From Micromonospora phytophila (lineage in GTDB: Bacteria > Actinomycetota > Actinomycetes > Mycobacteriales > Micromonosporaceae): a DNA stretch of 39,643 nt. This document shows, piece after piece, positions 7,272 through 15,440 of this stretch. Location of the stretch: contig NZ_JAMOKF010000017.1 of NCBI RefSeq assembly GCF_023656545.1, positions 1 through 39,643 on the forward strand. Direction: 5' to 3'. The translations under genes were made by a program, and so were the position numbers. Each line of letters opens with the position of its first letter. Position 1 is the first letter of the stretch. Under the pieces are notes generated by a model that saw only the letters and a list, made by a program, of their open reading frames with translations, was not told the origin of the DNA and ran no database searches.

Positions 7272-8159
7272 ATGCCCACGCGAAGCAGCTCGGGATCGAC
7301 CGCGACCAAGAACCCTCCGGGCAACCAGACCCCGAACACCCCGGACATCAACGAGAGCGAGATCGCCCGGCTCAAGGTCGACGACCTGCGCAGCCGGCTG
7401 CGTCGGCGCGGCGTCACCGAGACCGCCGACATGAAGAAGGACGACCTGGTCAAGGCCCTGGTCAAGAGCCTCAGGGACGACTCCTCCGGCAACGGATCCG
7501 GCTCCCGCGGTGGCGGCTCGCGCACCGGCGCGAAGGCGAACGGCGCGAAGTCCGGCGGCTCGAACGGCAACCCGCCGGGCAACCAGACGCCGAACACCCC
7601 GGACATCAACGAGAGCGAGATCGCCCGGCTCAAGGTCGACGAACTGCGCGACCGGCTCCGCGACCGTGGCGTCACCGACACCGCCGACATGAAGAAGGAC
7701 GACCTGGTCAAGGCCCTGGTCAAGAGCCTCAGGGACGGCTCCGCCGGCAACGGGTCGGCGGGCTCGCGGTCGTCCGGCTCGGGCGGCGGCATCCGGACCG
7801 GCGCGCACACCTCGAAGTCGCTCAAGTACTCGCAGGAGATCGACTCGGTGGACGACGAGCCGGAGCGGCCGGGACGCAGCCTGGTCACCACCGACCACGA
7901 GGTCATCCGGCGGTGGGCCGAGTCGCGCAAGGGCGTGCCGTGCACCGTCGACGGCAGCGAGCACGACGGCCACGCCGGCGTGCTGCGCTTCGACTTCCCG
8001 GCCAACGGCCGCGAGGACCGGCTGCGCGAGATCAGCTGGGAGGAGTGGTTCGCGGCCTTCGACCAGCGCCGGCTGAACTTCATCTACCAGGAGGAACGCT
8101 CCGACGGCAAGCAGAGCAACTTCTTCCGGCTGGAGAACCCGGACCGCGAGGACGGCTGA
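7272..8159 (+). CDS. Rho termination factor N-terminal domain protein with two tandem Rho-N modules
   Basis: 295 aa from the ATG at 7272, which has a GAAGGAAGGA ribosome-binding site upstream; longer frames only read into the MFS gene. Two near-identical modules, about residues 14-69 and 100-155, each have PPGNQTPNTPDINESEIAR followed by the Rho-N helix-extended-loop-helix LKVDxLRxRLRxRGVTxTADMKKDDLVKALVKSLRD. Gly/Ser/Lys-rich linkers follow each. The C-terminal third (about residues 205-295) is a separate acidic/aromatic domain, including HEVIRRWAESRKGVPCTVDGS and RLREISWEEWFAAFDQRRLNFIYQ. Rho-N modules bind nucleic acid or act as SAP-like adaptors; the physiological role of such actinobacterial proteins is unknown. 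A strong hairpin follows the stop. Confidence 0.82.
   Translation: MPTRSSSGSTATKNPPGNQTPNTPDINESEIARLKVDDLRSRLRRRGVTETADMKKDDLVKALVKSLRDDSSGNGSGSRGGGSRTGAKANGAKSGGSNGNPPGNQTPNTPDINESEIARLKVDELRDRLRDRGVTDTADMKKDDLVKALVKSLRDGSAGNGSAGSRSSGSGGGIRTGAHTSKSLKYSQEIDSVDDEPERPGRSLVTTDHEVIRRWAESRKGVPCTVDGSEHDGHAGVLRFDFPANGREDRLREISWEEWFAAFDQRRLNFIYQEERSDGKQSNFFRLENPDREDG
7311..7478 (+). repeat. Intragenic direct repeat, copy 1 (Rho-N module)
   Basis: 168 bp encoding the first Rho-N module. It recurs at 7569-7736, exactly 258 bp (86 codons) later, so the duplication keeps the frame. Long runs are identical even at third codon positions, which points to recent duplication or gene conversion. Confidence 0.85.
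7569..7736 (+). repeat. Intragenic direct repeat, copy 2 (Rho-N module)
   Basis: Second copy of the 168-bp unit at 7311-7478. The differences are few and mostly conservative (D/E, S/D, R/D, E/D changes near the middle of the module). Confidence 0.85.
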
Positions 8160-8201
8160 CCGCCACGGCGGCGCCGGCCCCCTGAGGGCGTACGACCGGG
8201 A

Positions 8202-8233
8202 AGGCCCGGGTCAGCATCCGCCGACCCGGGCCT
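8202..8233 (+). terminator. GC-rich hairpin terminator after the Rho-N gene
   Basis: Perfect 11-bp stem AGGCCCGGGTC (8202-8212) with GACCCGGGCCT (8223-8233) and a 10-nt loop, 43 bp after the stop. There is no U-run, as is common for actinomycete terminators. Confidence 0.65.
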
Positions 8234-8417
8234 CCGGCGTTTCCGATCCACACCAGACCGGCGGCAACCCACGTCGGCCCCTGCCCGGGCCGACGGTCGA
8301 ATGTGGCATTGCGGCAGGTCCGGCGATTGAGCGCGTTCGTCACGGGTAGGAGTTTCGGTGACGAGGACAGCTCTCCCCTCAGATGAGAGCGGTTCGACCC
8401 ACCGAGGAGGATTGCCG

Positions 8418-9164
8418 ATGACCACCACGGTAGAGAAGTCCATCGAAGTGCAGGTTCCGGTCAGCACCGCGTACAACCAGTGGACGCAGTTCGAGGAGTT
8501 CCCCCGCTTCATGGGGGGTGTCCGCGAGGTACGCCAGCTCGACGACAAGCGGATGCACTGGGTCGCCGAGATCGCCGGCGTCAAGCGCGAGTGGGACGCC
8601 AGGGTCCTTGAGCAGGTGCCCGACCAGAAGGTCGCCTGGGCGGCCACCGAGGGCGCTACCAACGCCGGGGCCGTCTACTTCCAGCCGATCGGCGCGGACC
8701 GCACCATGGTCCGGCTGCACCTCGAGTACGAGCCCGAGGGGCTGGTCGAGAAGGCCGGCGACAAGCTGAACATCGTCGAGAAGCAGGCCGAGTCGGACCT
8801 GGAGAAGTTCAAGTCGTACATCGAGGGCCGGGGCATCGAGACCGGCGCCTGGCGCGGCACGGTCGACAACGGTGTCGGCGTCGGCACGCCGGGCGTCGAG
8901 GACGCGGCCGCCACCCGGGGTGACAGCGGCAAGGCCGGCGTGTCCGGCAAGGCCGTGGCCGCCGGCGCGGCCGCCGCGGGCGCGGCTGCGGCGGCGGCAG
9001 CAGCCGCCGCGAAGCACCGCTCCGGCAACGACGAGGACGACCAGCGGAGCACCACGGGCACCGAGTACGTGGTGACCGACGTCGAGATCGTGCCCGAGAC
9101 CACCGGGACCACCGGCTACCCGGGCACCGTGACCGACCCGGCCGATCCCCGGCGCGGCATCTGA
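8418..9164 (+). CDS. SRPBCC family protein (polyketide cyclase/dehydrase-like)
   Basis: 248 aa from the ATG at 8418, with GAGGAGG at 8404-8410. The SRPBCC domain spans about residues 1-145: TTVEKSIEVQVPVSTAYNQWTQFEEFPRFMGGVREVRQLDDKRMHWVAEIAG, then WDARVLEQVPDQKVAW and a C-terminal long helix (LVEKAGDKLNIVEKQAESDLEKFKSYIEGRG). The fold binds hydrophobic ligands; no catalytic residue is recognisable. The C-terminal third is disordered-looking, with a run dominated by alanine (about residues 178-198) and an acidic/Thr-rich tail. It resembles stress-induced soluble proteins of actinomycetes. A strong hairpin separates it from the convergent VOC gene. Confidence 0.85.
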   Translation: MTTTVEKSIEVQVPVSTAYNQWTQFEEFPRFMGGVREVRQLDDKRMHWVAEIAGVKREWDARVLEQVPDQKVAWAATEGATNAGAVYFQPIGADRTMVRLHLEYEPEGLVEKAGDKLNIVEKQAESDLEKFKSYIEGRGIETGAWRGTVDNGVGVGTPGVEDAAATRGDSGKAGVSGKAVAAGAAAAGAAAAAAAAAAKHRSGNDEDDQRSTTGTEYVVTDVEIVPETTGTTGYPGTVTDPADPRRGI

Positions 9165-9208
9165 CACCAGCACCCCGCGCGGGTGCACGCCGTACCGTCC
9201 TCTGTCCA

Positions 9209-9260
9209 GGGCCCGGCGGGCCCGCCGCACTCATCAGGTGCGGCGGGACCGGCCGGGCCC
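9209..9260. terminator. Bidirectional hairpin terminator between convergent genes
   Basis: Left arm 9209-9230 and right arm 9238-9260 pair over about 22 bp with one bulge and one mismatch; loop 7 nt. The hairpin lies between the SRPBCC (+) and VOC (-) stops and can serve both. Confidence 0.7.
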
Positions 9261-9274
9261 TCGCCCGTCCGGCG

Positions 9275-9679
9275 TCAGCCCTCGACGACCGTCACCATCC
9301 ACAGGTGGCCGTCGGGGTCGGCGAAGGTGCCCGCGTACCCCCAGCGTTGCTGCCCCGGCTCGGTGACGACCTCCGCGCCCGCGCGGCGCGCCCGCTCGAT
9401 GATCCGGTCGGCGTCGGCGGCGGACGCGGCGGTGAGGCCGAGCAGGCACTCGCTCTGCCCGCGTTCGGCGACCCGATGGGGGTCGACCACCCAGCCGAAG
9501 CCGCCGGTCGGCACCAGCATCAGGCGCAGGCCGTCGTTGACCGCGAACTGCAACGGCTCGGGGATGCCGTCCTCCGCCGGCTCGCCGACGGCGTCCAGGC
9601 CGAGCGCCTGAGAGTAGAAACGGTACGAGGTGGGACGGTCGGCGATGGGCAGGCTGACGATCACGGGCGCGTACTGCAT
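9275..9679 (-). CDS. VOC family protein (glyoxalase/bleomycin-resistance fold)
   Basis: 134 aa from the ATG at 9679, which has GGAGGC about 8 bp upstream; the longer start at 9703 lacks one. Paired beta-alpha-beta-beta-beta modules: MQYAPVIVSLPIADRPTSYRFYSQALGLDAVGEP, and the second half WGYAGTFADPDGHLWMVT with the usual DPDGH. The family contains dioxygenases, glyoxalases and antibiotic-sequestering proteins; the substrate cannot be told from sequence. It is a single gene, convergent with SRPBCC and followed upstream by about 165 bp without a gene. Confidence 0.85.
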   Translation of the reverse strand: MQYAPVIVSLPIADRPTSYRFYSQALGLDAVGEPAEDGIPEPLQFAVNDGLRLMLVPTGGFGWVVDPHRVAERGQSECLLGLTAASAADADRIIERARRAGAEVVTEPGQQRWGYAGTFADPDGHLWMVTVVEG

Positions 9680-9846
9680 GAAGCTGCCTCCAGAGACGGA
9701 CAAGGGTTCGTCAGGGTGTACGGGCAGGGCCGGCGAAACTCATCGGTCAATCGTCTCCGTGGAGGTCGACGGCCCGACGGATGCTCCTGCCGCCCGCGTC
9801 AGCCGGGCGCGCCGGGCACCCGTCGCGGCGGCCCGGCGCGATTGCG

Positions 9847-10461
9847 TCACTCGGCGCCGAGCAGGTGCGCGAACGGCGTGGGGTTGTCGAAGGGATCGGT
9901 GTGGGTGGGCTTGTCACGCCGGTCGACCTCGCGGGCCAGTTCGCCGGCCGCCCGGTCGATCCGGTGGACCAGCGAACTCTCTGCCGTGTCGCCGGCACCC
10001 CAGTCCTCTGGGGCGGCGAACACCGCGGTCGGCACGACCACCGCGTGCAGGTAGGTGAAGACCGGCCGCAGCGCGTGTTCCAGCACCAGCGAGTGCCGTC
10101 CCGTCCCCCCGGTGGCGGCGACCAGGACCGGCTTGTCCACCAGCGCGGTGTCGTCGAGGACCTCGACGAACATCTTGAAGAACCCGTTGAACGACGCGCT
10201 GAACGTCGGCGTGACCGCGATCAGTGCGTCCGCGCCCGCGACGGTCTCGTGCACCCGCTTCAGCTCCTCCGACGGATAGCCGGCGAGCAGGTTGTTGACC
10301 AGGTCGTGCGCGTGGTCGCGCAGCTCGATGACCTCGACGTCGACCTCGGCACCGAGCTGTTCCAGCTCGCGCCGGGCCGCGTCGGCGAGCCGGTCGGCGA
10401 GCATTCGGGTCGACGACGGCTGCCGCAGACCGGCCGACACGACTGCGATGGTGCGCCTCAT
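9847..10461 (-). CDS. CE1759-family NADPH-dependent FMN reductase
   Basis: 204 aa from the ATG at 10461. Flavodoxin-like fold: RTIAVVSAGLRQPSSTRMLADRL (FMN phosphate loop), ADALIAVTPTFSASFNGFFKMFVEVLDD, and PVLVAATGGTGRHSLVLEHALRPVFTYLHA. These match the CE1759 group of NAD(P)H:FMN reductases, which supplies reduced FMN to its partner monooxygenase. The start overlaps the stop of the LLM gene by one base (TGATG), giving strong translational coupling. The pair would act as a two-component flavin monooxygenase in the cytoplasm. Confidence 0.87.
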   Translation of the reverse strand: MRRTIAVVSAGLRQPSSTRMLADRLADAARRELEQLGAEVDVEVIELRDHAHDLVNNLLAGYPSEELKRVHETVAGADALIAVTPTFSASFNGFFKMFVEVLDDTALVDKPVLVAATGGTGRHSLVLEHALRPVFTYLHAVVVPTAVFAAPEDWGAGDTAESSLVHRIDRAAGELAREVDRRDKPTHTDPFDNPTPFAHLLGAE

Positions 10462-11543
10462 CACTTCCCCTCCGTTGCGGCGGCCTTCAGCGAGGCGTGC
10501 GTCGGGGCGTCCGGCACGTGGGCGGGACGGCCCACCGCGAACTCCTTGCGCAGCACCTGCACGACCTCGCCCAGCATCTCGATCTGCTCCAGCACCGTCT
10601 TCCGCGGTACGCCGATCCCGTCGACGTTGAAGAGCTGGCGCTGGTAGTCGCCGCCCGCGTACTCCCGGAAGGCCAGGGTCCGGTCGATCACCTCCTGCGG
10701 GCTGCCGACCAGCAGCGCCGTCCGCTTCATCGTCTCCTCCAGCGACGGCCCATGTCCGTAGGCCGCCGAATTGTCGAAGTACGGGTGGAAATCGCGCAGC
10801 GCGTCCTGTGAGTTCTTCCGCATGAACACCTGCGCGCCGAGGCCCACGATTGCCTGGTCCGCGGGGCCGTGCCCGTAGTGCTCGAAGCGCCGGCGGTAGA
10901 GCCCCACCATCCGCTGGACGTGCTCCTTGGGCCAGAGCAGGTTGTTGTGCAGGAACCCGTCGCCGTAGTACGCCGCCTGCTCGGCGATCTCGGGGCTGCG
11001 GATCGAGCCGTGCCAGACGAACGGCGGCACGCCGTCCAGCGGGCGGGGGGTCGAGGTGAACGACTGCAACGGGGTGCGGAACTTGCCCTGCCAGTCGACC
11101 ACCTCCTCGCGCCACAGCCGGCGCAGCAGGTCGTAGTTCTCGACGGCGAGCGCGATGCCGTTGCGGATGTCCTGGCCGAACCACGGATAGACCGGGCCGG
11201 TGTTGCCGCGGCCCATCATGAGGTCGACGCGGCCGTCGGCGAGATGCTGGAGCATCGCGTAGTCCTCGGCGATCTTCACCGGGTCGTTGGTCGTGATCAA
11301 CGTGGTCGAGGTGGACAGCACGATCCTGTCCGTCCGCGCCGCGACGTGACCCAGCAGCGTGGTGGGCGAGGACGGGAAGAACGGCGGGTTGTGGTGCTCA
11401 CCGATGGCGAAGACGTCCAGACCCACGTCCTCGGCCAGCTTCGCGTACTCCAAGACGGCCTTGATCCGCTCGTGCTCCGAGGGCATCCGCCCCGTCACCG
11501 GGTCGCGGACCACGTCGCCCACACCAAAGATTCCGAACTGCAT
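10461..11543 (-). CDS. CE1758-family FMN-dependent luciferase-like monooxygenase (LLM class)
   Basis: 360 aa. A bacterial-luciferase-type TIM barrel starts MQFGIFGVGDVV and continues FAIGEHHNPPFFPSSPTTLLGHVAARTDRIVLSTSTTLITTNDPVKIAEDYAMLQHLADGRVDLMMGRGN, the classic LLM substrate/flavin region. The C-terminal part contains VGSPQEVIDRTLAFREYAGG. It uses reduced FMN from the adjacent CE1759-type reductase to oxygenate an unknown organic substrate. No regulator is coupled. The start ATG (11543) has only a weak GGGCTGAG site. The 273-bp divergent region upstream also holds the promoter of the sigma-factor gene. Confidence 0.88.
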   Translation of the reverse strand: MQFGIFGVGDVVRDPVTGRMPSEHERIKAVLEYAKLAEDVGLDVFAIGEHHNPPFFPSSPTTLLGHVAARTDRIVLSTSTTLITTNDPVKIAEDYAMLQHLADGRVDLMMGRGNTGPVYPWFGQDIRNGIALAVENYDLLRRLWREEVVDWQGKFRTPLQSFTSTPRPLDGVPPFVWHGSIRSPEIAEQAAYYGDGFLHNNLLWPKEHVQRMVGLYRRRFEHYGHGPADQAIVGLGAQVFMRKNSQDALRDFHPYFDNSAAYGHGPSLEETMKRTALLVGSPQEVIDRTLAFREYAGGDYQRQLFNVDGIGVPRKTVLEQIEMLGEVVQVLRKEFAVGRPAHVPDAPTHASLKAAATEGK

Positions 11544-11769
11544 CTCAGCCCGCCTGCCTCGCTCGCTCGCTCCGATGACGCCTACCGTTCATCAGCAACC
11601 TGAGCCGGGCGAGGCAAATTCCTTGACTGAGCAAACACTGTGAGGTGACCGCGCCCACACCCGGGCGGGCGACCTGGTCGACCCCGCGCGGTGGTCGACG
11701 TGGACGGCGGTTTTCACCGGCTGACGGGCGTCGGGCGCGGCGGTCCGAGGCTGTCGCCGTACCCGGCCT

Positions 11770-11798
11770 CAACCATTGCGGCGACGGGAGGCGTCTTA
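11770..11798 (+). promoter_or_regulatory. Candidate ECF (SigE-type) autoregulated promoter
   Basis: CAACC at 11770-11774 and CGTCTTA at 11792-11798 with a 17-bp spacer resemble the AAC / CGTCT -35 and -10 boxes read by actinomycete ECF factors. The motif lies 18 bp upstream of the sigma-gene ATG, in the same orientation, suggesting positive autoregulation. This is a motif match only. Confidence 0.5.
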
Positions 11799-11816
11799 CC
11801 TGGCGAGGGGGTGGGC

Positions 11817-12320
11817 ATGACCGAGACGTTCCACGAGTTCGTGGTGCACCGCTCACCGGCACTGTCCCGCAGGGCCTACCTGCTCACCGGCGACCACCAG
11901 CTCGCCGAGGACCTGTTGCAGAGCTCGCTGGCCCGGACGTACCGGCACTGGCGGCGCATCCGCGGTGGCGACCCGGAGGCGTACGTGCGGCGGGTGATGT
12001 ACCACCAGCAGGTCTCCTGGTGGCGACGCCGCCGGCTCGCCGAACGGCTGGACCCGGAGCCCACCGACCGGCCCGGCGACGACCACTCCGACGCGACCGC
12101 CCTGCGGCTGACCCTGGCGGCCGCGCTGCGCCAGCTCACCCCCCGCCAACGCGCCGTGATCGTGCTGCGGTTCTACGAGGACCTGACCGAAACGCAGGTC
12201 GCCGAGGTGCTGGGCTGCTCCGTCGGCACGGTCAAGCGACACGGCCATGACGCGGTACGCCGGCTGCGCGCCATCGCCCCCGACCTGGTCGACCGCACGG
12301 CGGAGAGGAGCCCGCGATGA
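11817..12320 (+). CDS. SigE-family ECF RNA polymerase sigma factor
   Basis: 167 aa from the ATG at 11817 (AGGGGG site just upstream). Region 2: EFVVHRSPALSRRAYLLTGDHQLAEDLLQSSLARTYRHWRRI, then YVRRVMYHQQVSWWRRRR (region 2.4-like). Region 4: LRQLTPRQRAVIVLRFYEDLTETQVAEVLGCSVGTVKRHGHDAVRRLR with its helix-turn-helix. This matches the SigE-family ECF group common in Micromonospora and Streptomyces. It overlaps the downstream membrane gene (ATGA), which probably acts as its regulator or sensor. The CAACC/CGTCTTA promoter just upstream suggests autoregulation. Confidence 0.9.
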   Translation: MTETFHEFVVHRSPALSRRAYLLTGDHQLAEDLLQSSLARTYRHWRRIRGGDPEAYVRRVMYHQQVSWWRRRRLAERLDPEPTDRPGDDHSDATALRLTLAAALRQLTPRQRAVIVLRFYEDLTETQVAEVLGCSVGTVKRHGHDAVRRLRAIAPDLVDRTAERSPR

Positions 12321-13711
12321 CCGCCCGACTGCGCGAATCGCTGCACACCGCGGCTGCCCACGTCCCCGCGTACCCGGTCTACGAACGGGCGCTCGCCACC
12401 GCCCGCCGCTCCCGTCGCCGTAACGCGCTCGCGGCCGTGGCGGCGCTGATACTGGTCGCGCTGGCCGGGGCGGTGCTGCCGCCGGCAGGTACCCCCGCCG
12501 CCGACCCGGCGGCCGGCGCGGAGGCCGCGCTGCCCGACCGGGTCGGCGTGCCCCCCTTCGGCAGCCTGCACGCCACCGATCGGCCGCGCCTCGGTCCCGC
12601 CTCGGTGATCTTCACCGGTCAGGCCCCCGGCCTGATGCACGGCGACGAGGGCAGCATCATCGCGGTCGTCGGCGCCGACGCCGACCGCTACCGGATCATC
12701 AAAGGTGAAATCGAGGCGCAACCCGGCGAAGACACGGTGCTGTCCCCCGATGGTCGCCGGGTCGCCTTCACCTCGACCGGCTCCGCGCAGCCCCGAGTGG
12801 AGATCGTCGACCTGGTCACCGGGCACAGCCGCACCGTCGGCAGCGGGGTCCCCGGCACGATCGTCGCCGAACCGGCAGGCTGGTCGCCGGACGGTCGAGC
12901 GCTGGTCGTCCGGGACACGGTGCCGGCCAACCCGGAGCGCAGCGCCTACCGGCAGATGCTGAGCGTCGTCTGGCTGGACGGTGACCGCCTGACCCGGCTG
13001 GCCGACGATCACGAAGGGGTCGGATCGCCGGTCGCATTCGCCCCGGAAGGGGCACGGCTCGCCTTCCAGACCGGACGGACGGTCTCCGTCGCCGACCTGG
13101 ACGGCCGGCGGCTCTCCTCGTTCACCCTCGCGCCGGAGACGGACCTGGCCGGCAAGGGTGCCTGGAGCACCGATGGCCGGACGTTGACGGTTACCCGCCG
13201 GGACGGCGGCAGCTGGAGCCTGCGGCGGATCGACCCGGCCACCGGCCGGGACCTCGGCGCGATGGACACGCCGGCCGTCTCCGGGGTGACCGCAATTCGG
13301 CTACTGGGATGGGCGGCGGACGGGTCCGCCCGGGTCGTCGCCTACCATCCTGAACCCCGCACGCCGACCGCGTTCGACGCGCCCCTCGACATGGATCAGC
13401 GACTGGCACACGGCAACGTCGGCACCGTCCGAGTCCTGGCCCTCGGCCGCGGCGCGGACGCTCCCACCACCCTGCTCACCGCCCCGGAAGACGTGGTCGC
13501 GATCGACGTTTCCGACGACGTGATCCGCAGCGGTCGCACCCGCGACGCGAGTCCGCCCGGTGGAATGGGCCCCCGATTCTGGTTCTGGACGGTCCTCATC
13601 ACCGTCCTGGTGGCCGGCATCGCGGCGTACCGCTTTCGCAAAGGGCTGGCGCTCTGGCTCGACGACCGGCGGGGCAGGCGTACGCGTGGACTGGGTGGGT
13701 CATCCTCATGA
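12317..13711 (+). CDS. Membrane-anchored beta-propeller (WD40/TolB-like) partner of the sigma factor
   Basis: 464 aa. A short cytoplasmic N-terminus (about residues 1-35, Arg-rich end RRSRRRN) is followed by a membrane helix ALAAVAALILVALAGAVLPPAG. A long extracytoplasmic region then shows TolB/WD40-like repeats: DTVLSPDGRRVAFTSTG, GWSPDGRALVVRD, FAPEGARLAFQ, and WSTDGRTLTVTRRDGG. A second helix follows near the C-terminus (FWFWTVLITVLVAGIAAYRF) with a basic tail. This topology, plus ATGA coupling to an ECF gene, suggests anti-sigma or sensor function. No classical zinc anti-sigma motif (HxxxCxxC) is present, so the mechanism is open. Confidence 0.75.
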   Translation: MTARLRESLHTAAAHVPAYPVYERALATARRSRRRNALAAVAALILVALAGAVLPPAGTPAADPAAGAEAALPDRVGVPPFGSLHATDRPRLGPASVIFTGQAPGLMHGDEGSIIAVVGADADRYRIIKGEIEAQPGEDTVLSPDGRRVAFTSTGSAQPRVEIVDLVTGHSRTVGSGVPGTIVAEPAGWSPDGRALVVRDTVPANPERSAYRQMLSVVWLDGDRLTRLADDHEGVGSPVAFAPEGARLAFQTGRTVSVADLDGRRLSSFTLAPETDLAGKGAWSTDGRTLTVTRRDGGSWSLRRIDPATGRDLGAMDTPAVSGVTAIRLLGWAADGSARVVAYHPEPRTPTAFDAPLDMDQRLAHGNVGTVRVLALGRGADAPTTLLTAPEDVVAIDVSDDVIRSGRTRDASPPGGMGPRFWFWTVLITVLVAGIAAYRFRKGLALWLDDRRGRRTRGLGGSSS

Positions 13712-13880
13712 TCGCGAAGGCGGGGAAGACCGAGTAGCACGGGACATCTCCTTGCGGGCGCCTTGACGCGGTCGCCAGCGGAACTAGGAGCCGCCCTCGG
13801 CCCACCAGCGAGAAGGCCGCTCGACACCTGCTCAGACGGCATCCGGGGCTGCCATGGTTGGTCGCTGGTTGACGACATAG

Positions 13881-14528
13881 CTACTTGTCGTACTCCGGCT
13901 CACACGCAGCCGTAGAAGGCGCACAGACTGCCAGGTAGCTCGGAACAACTGCCCTGTGCTGGGCACCTTCATATTCGTAAACAAGCTCAACGCCGCGGCG
14001 TGCGGAGCGACCTGGCGCAACGACCTCGTACCCGATCTGGAGCTCGATCCAGCGATTTTCGCCCTGCTTCGGCGGCTGAACGATGAGGCCTTCGACGGGT
14101 ACGGCGCCTGCCGCGTGGGGCCGCGCAGGCGGAAACCCCGGTGCCTCCTGGAACGATCCGACCGAACCCGGTGGCAACATGTCGGGGTTGATCCGCGCCA
14201 GAATTCCAATCACACGCACGGTCCCGCCATCATCCATGAGTGGCCTCGCCGAGATGAGGCGCAACGGCCCTCGCGCCTGCGGCGTCACCGTGATGAGGTT
14301 GAGCCCATCGGTAAATTTCGAACCGACGTCTTTGGAGGCGTACCAGCCGTACGCTCCTTGGCCCGTTTTGAGCTCGTCGCCCGGAGGATCTGCGCCCGCA
14401 CCGTCCGATGCAAGAATTGCAGTCACGCCAAGCACCGCACATGCGACGAAGAACCGGGTTTTGGTGCGAGTCCACCTAGATCGCGCATCAGTGATCGGAA
14501 TGCTCGTTTCGTTCAAGGTGCGCACCAA
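13881..14528 (-). CDS. Hypothetical membrane-anchored or secreted protein
   Basis: About 215 aa; the start is TTG 14528 or GTG 14525, with no clear ribosome-binding site. The N-terminus is basic (RSRWTRTKTR), followed by a hydrophobic stretch FFVACAVLGVTAILASDG (about residues 27-44) that fits a signal anchor. The exported domain is beta-rich, with LKTGQGAYGWYASKDVGSKF, LRLISARPLMDDGGTVRVIGIL and RWIELQIGYEVVAPG. Two Cys residues close to the C-terminus (CAPSTAACEPEYDK) could form a disulfide. I do not recognise the family. It converges with the sigma/propeller operon. Confidence 0.6.
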   Translation of the reverse strand: MVRTLNETSIPITDARSRWTRTKTRFFVACAVLGVTAILASDGAGADPPGDELKTGQGAYGWYASKDVGSKFTDGLNLITVTPQARGPLRLISARPLMDDGGTVRVIGILARINPDMLPPGSVGSFQEAPGFPPARPHAAGAVPVEGLIVQPPKQGENRWIELQIGYEVVAPGRSARRGVELVYEYEGAQHRAVVPSYLAVCAPSTAACEPEYDK

Positions 14529-14952
14529 TCTGATACCGCCAAGGCCGTCCGCGTCTGGGGGCGGGTGAGTACCCTACCGCTTGGTACGGGAACCAATGAG
14601 CCTTCCGAATTGTGTTCGCGATGAACGAGCCAACGCCCCGTAGGCGGCGCTATCCGACCGACCGTGGTTCGTGTGACGTCGGCCGACGTTCGTCCCTCGG
14701 GCTCTCCCAAGGGGCAACAGCCGGCATTCTGCCGGGCCGCCATCCCGTTCGCGGTCGACCCACCCTCCGGGGGAGCGAGCCGCCGCCCGGCCCGCGGTGT
14801 CACGCGGACCTTGACGCCCGTACAGGCGCTGGCGGGTCGAGCGGTGGCCTGCTCGTCCTGTCCGGGTCGATGGGGGCGGGATGGCTTTTCGCAACCACCC
14901 ACGGCGAATTGGACGCTCCTATTTTCCGCAAGTCCCGGGCCTCAGGCCGGTG
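14529..14952. other. Intergenic, no gene seen
   Basis: 424 bp without a convincing gene. Short frames exist on both strands, but their predicted proteins are Arg/Pro/Gly-rich shadow translations without domain signatures. It may hold the promoter of the leftward 13881-14528 gene. Confidence 0.5.
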
Positions 14953-15225
14953 TCAGGCGGGATAGCCGGTCTGATGTACGTAGGTGAGCTGGCTCGGATC
15001 GATGCCCCACGCCGTGAGCACCTGGTTGAGCTTCATCTCGCCCTGAGCGTGCGCGGTCCGCACGTCGGTCATGCCGTCGCCTGGCCCTACGCACCAGTCG
15101 TTGTCGATGTAGCTGGCTTCGAACTCACGATGGAAGAGGTTGAACCGCTGGTCGGTGGTGGCAGCGGCAGGGGTCTGTAGGGGGTAAATCGCGATCCAGG
15201 CGTCAAGCGGATGAGACGACAACAT
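14953..15225 (-). CDS. Small hypothetical protein
   Basis: 90 aa from the ATG at 15225, with AGAGG 7 bp upstream inside the end of the preceding gene (23-bp overlap). Contains LDAWIAIYPLQTPAAATTDQRFNLFHREFEASYIDNDWCVGPGDGMTDVRTAHAQGEMKLNQVLTAWGIDPSQLTYV. The composition is that of a folded soluble protein; the family is not recognised. It is the last gene of a VOC-centred leftward run (15926 to 14953), so a link to that VOC protein is possible but unproven. Confidence 0.5.
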   Translation of the reverse strand: MLSSHPLDAWIAIYPLQTPAAATTDQRFNLFHREFEASYIDNDWCVGPGDGMTDVRTAHAQGEMKLNQVLTAWGIDPSQLTYVHQTGYPA

Positions 15226-15409
15226 GCTTGACCTCTGCCATGTAGCGCCCGGCGGCCGCGGAGGCATCGTCCGGGGGGTTCCCGGTTTCACGCGCACGCA
15301 TGTACGCCGCGTACCAGTCCCACCAGTCGTGCGGTGGGGCGACCGCCTCAAACGAGCCGTGGCGTTCGGCCGTCTCATGCAGGAGCTGCGCAAGATCTTC
15401 AACGTCCAT
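15203..15409 (-). CDS. Small protein resembling the detached C-terminal module of VOC proteins
   Basis: 68 aa: MDVEDLAQLLHETAERHGSF, then PPHDWWDWYAAYMRARETG and DDASAAAGRYMAEVK. The HG.xE...DWW(D)WYAAY..AR pattern is the same kind of helical module that I recall fused to the C-terminus of some actinobacterial VOC proteins (from memory, not searched). Here it is a separate frame 31 bp after a VOC gene that lacks such a tail, so this looks like gene fission, or the unfused ancestral state. The function is unknown. Confidence 0.6.
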   Translation of the reverse strand: MDVEDLAQLLHETAERHGSFEAVAPPHDWWDWYAAYMRARETGNPPDDASAAAGRYMAEVKHVVVSSA

Positions 15410-15440
15410 CAGTCAAAACCTCCTCGGTCGTGCGGACTCG

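Noticed and set aside
7311..7736. CRISPR array
   Set aside because: Only two copies of a long repeat within one reading frame; no short repeat-spacer pattern and no cas genes anywhere in the window.
8322..8349. SigB-type promoter (GGGTAG) upstream of the SRPBCC gene
   Set aside because: The -10-like GGGTAG at 8344 has no GTTT-like -35 at the right distance.
13956..14624. Rightward 222-aa frame opposite the 13881-14528 gene
   Set aside because: Cys/Arg-rich with no domain or signal; the leftward frame has a signal anchor and coherent strands.
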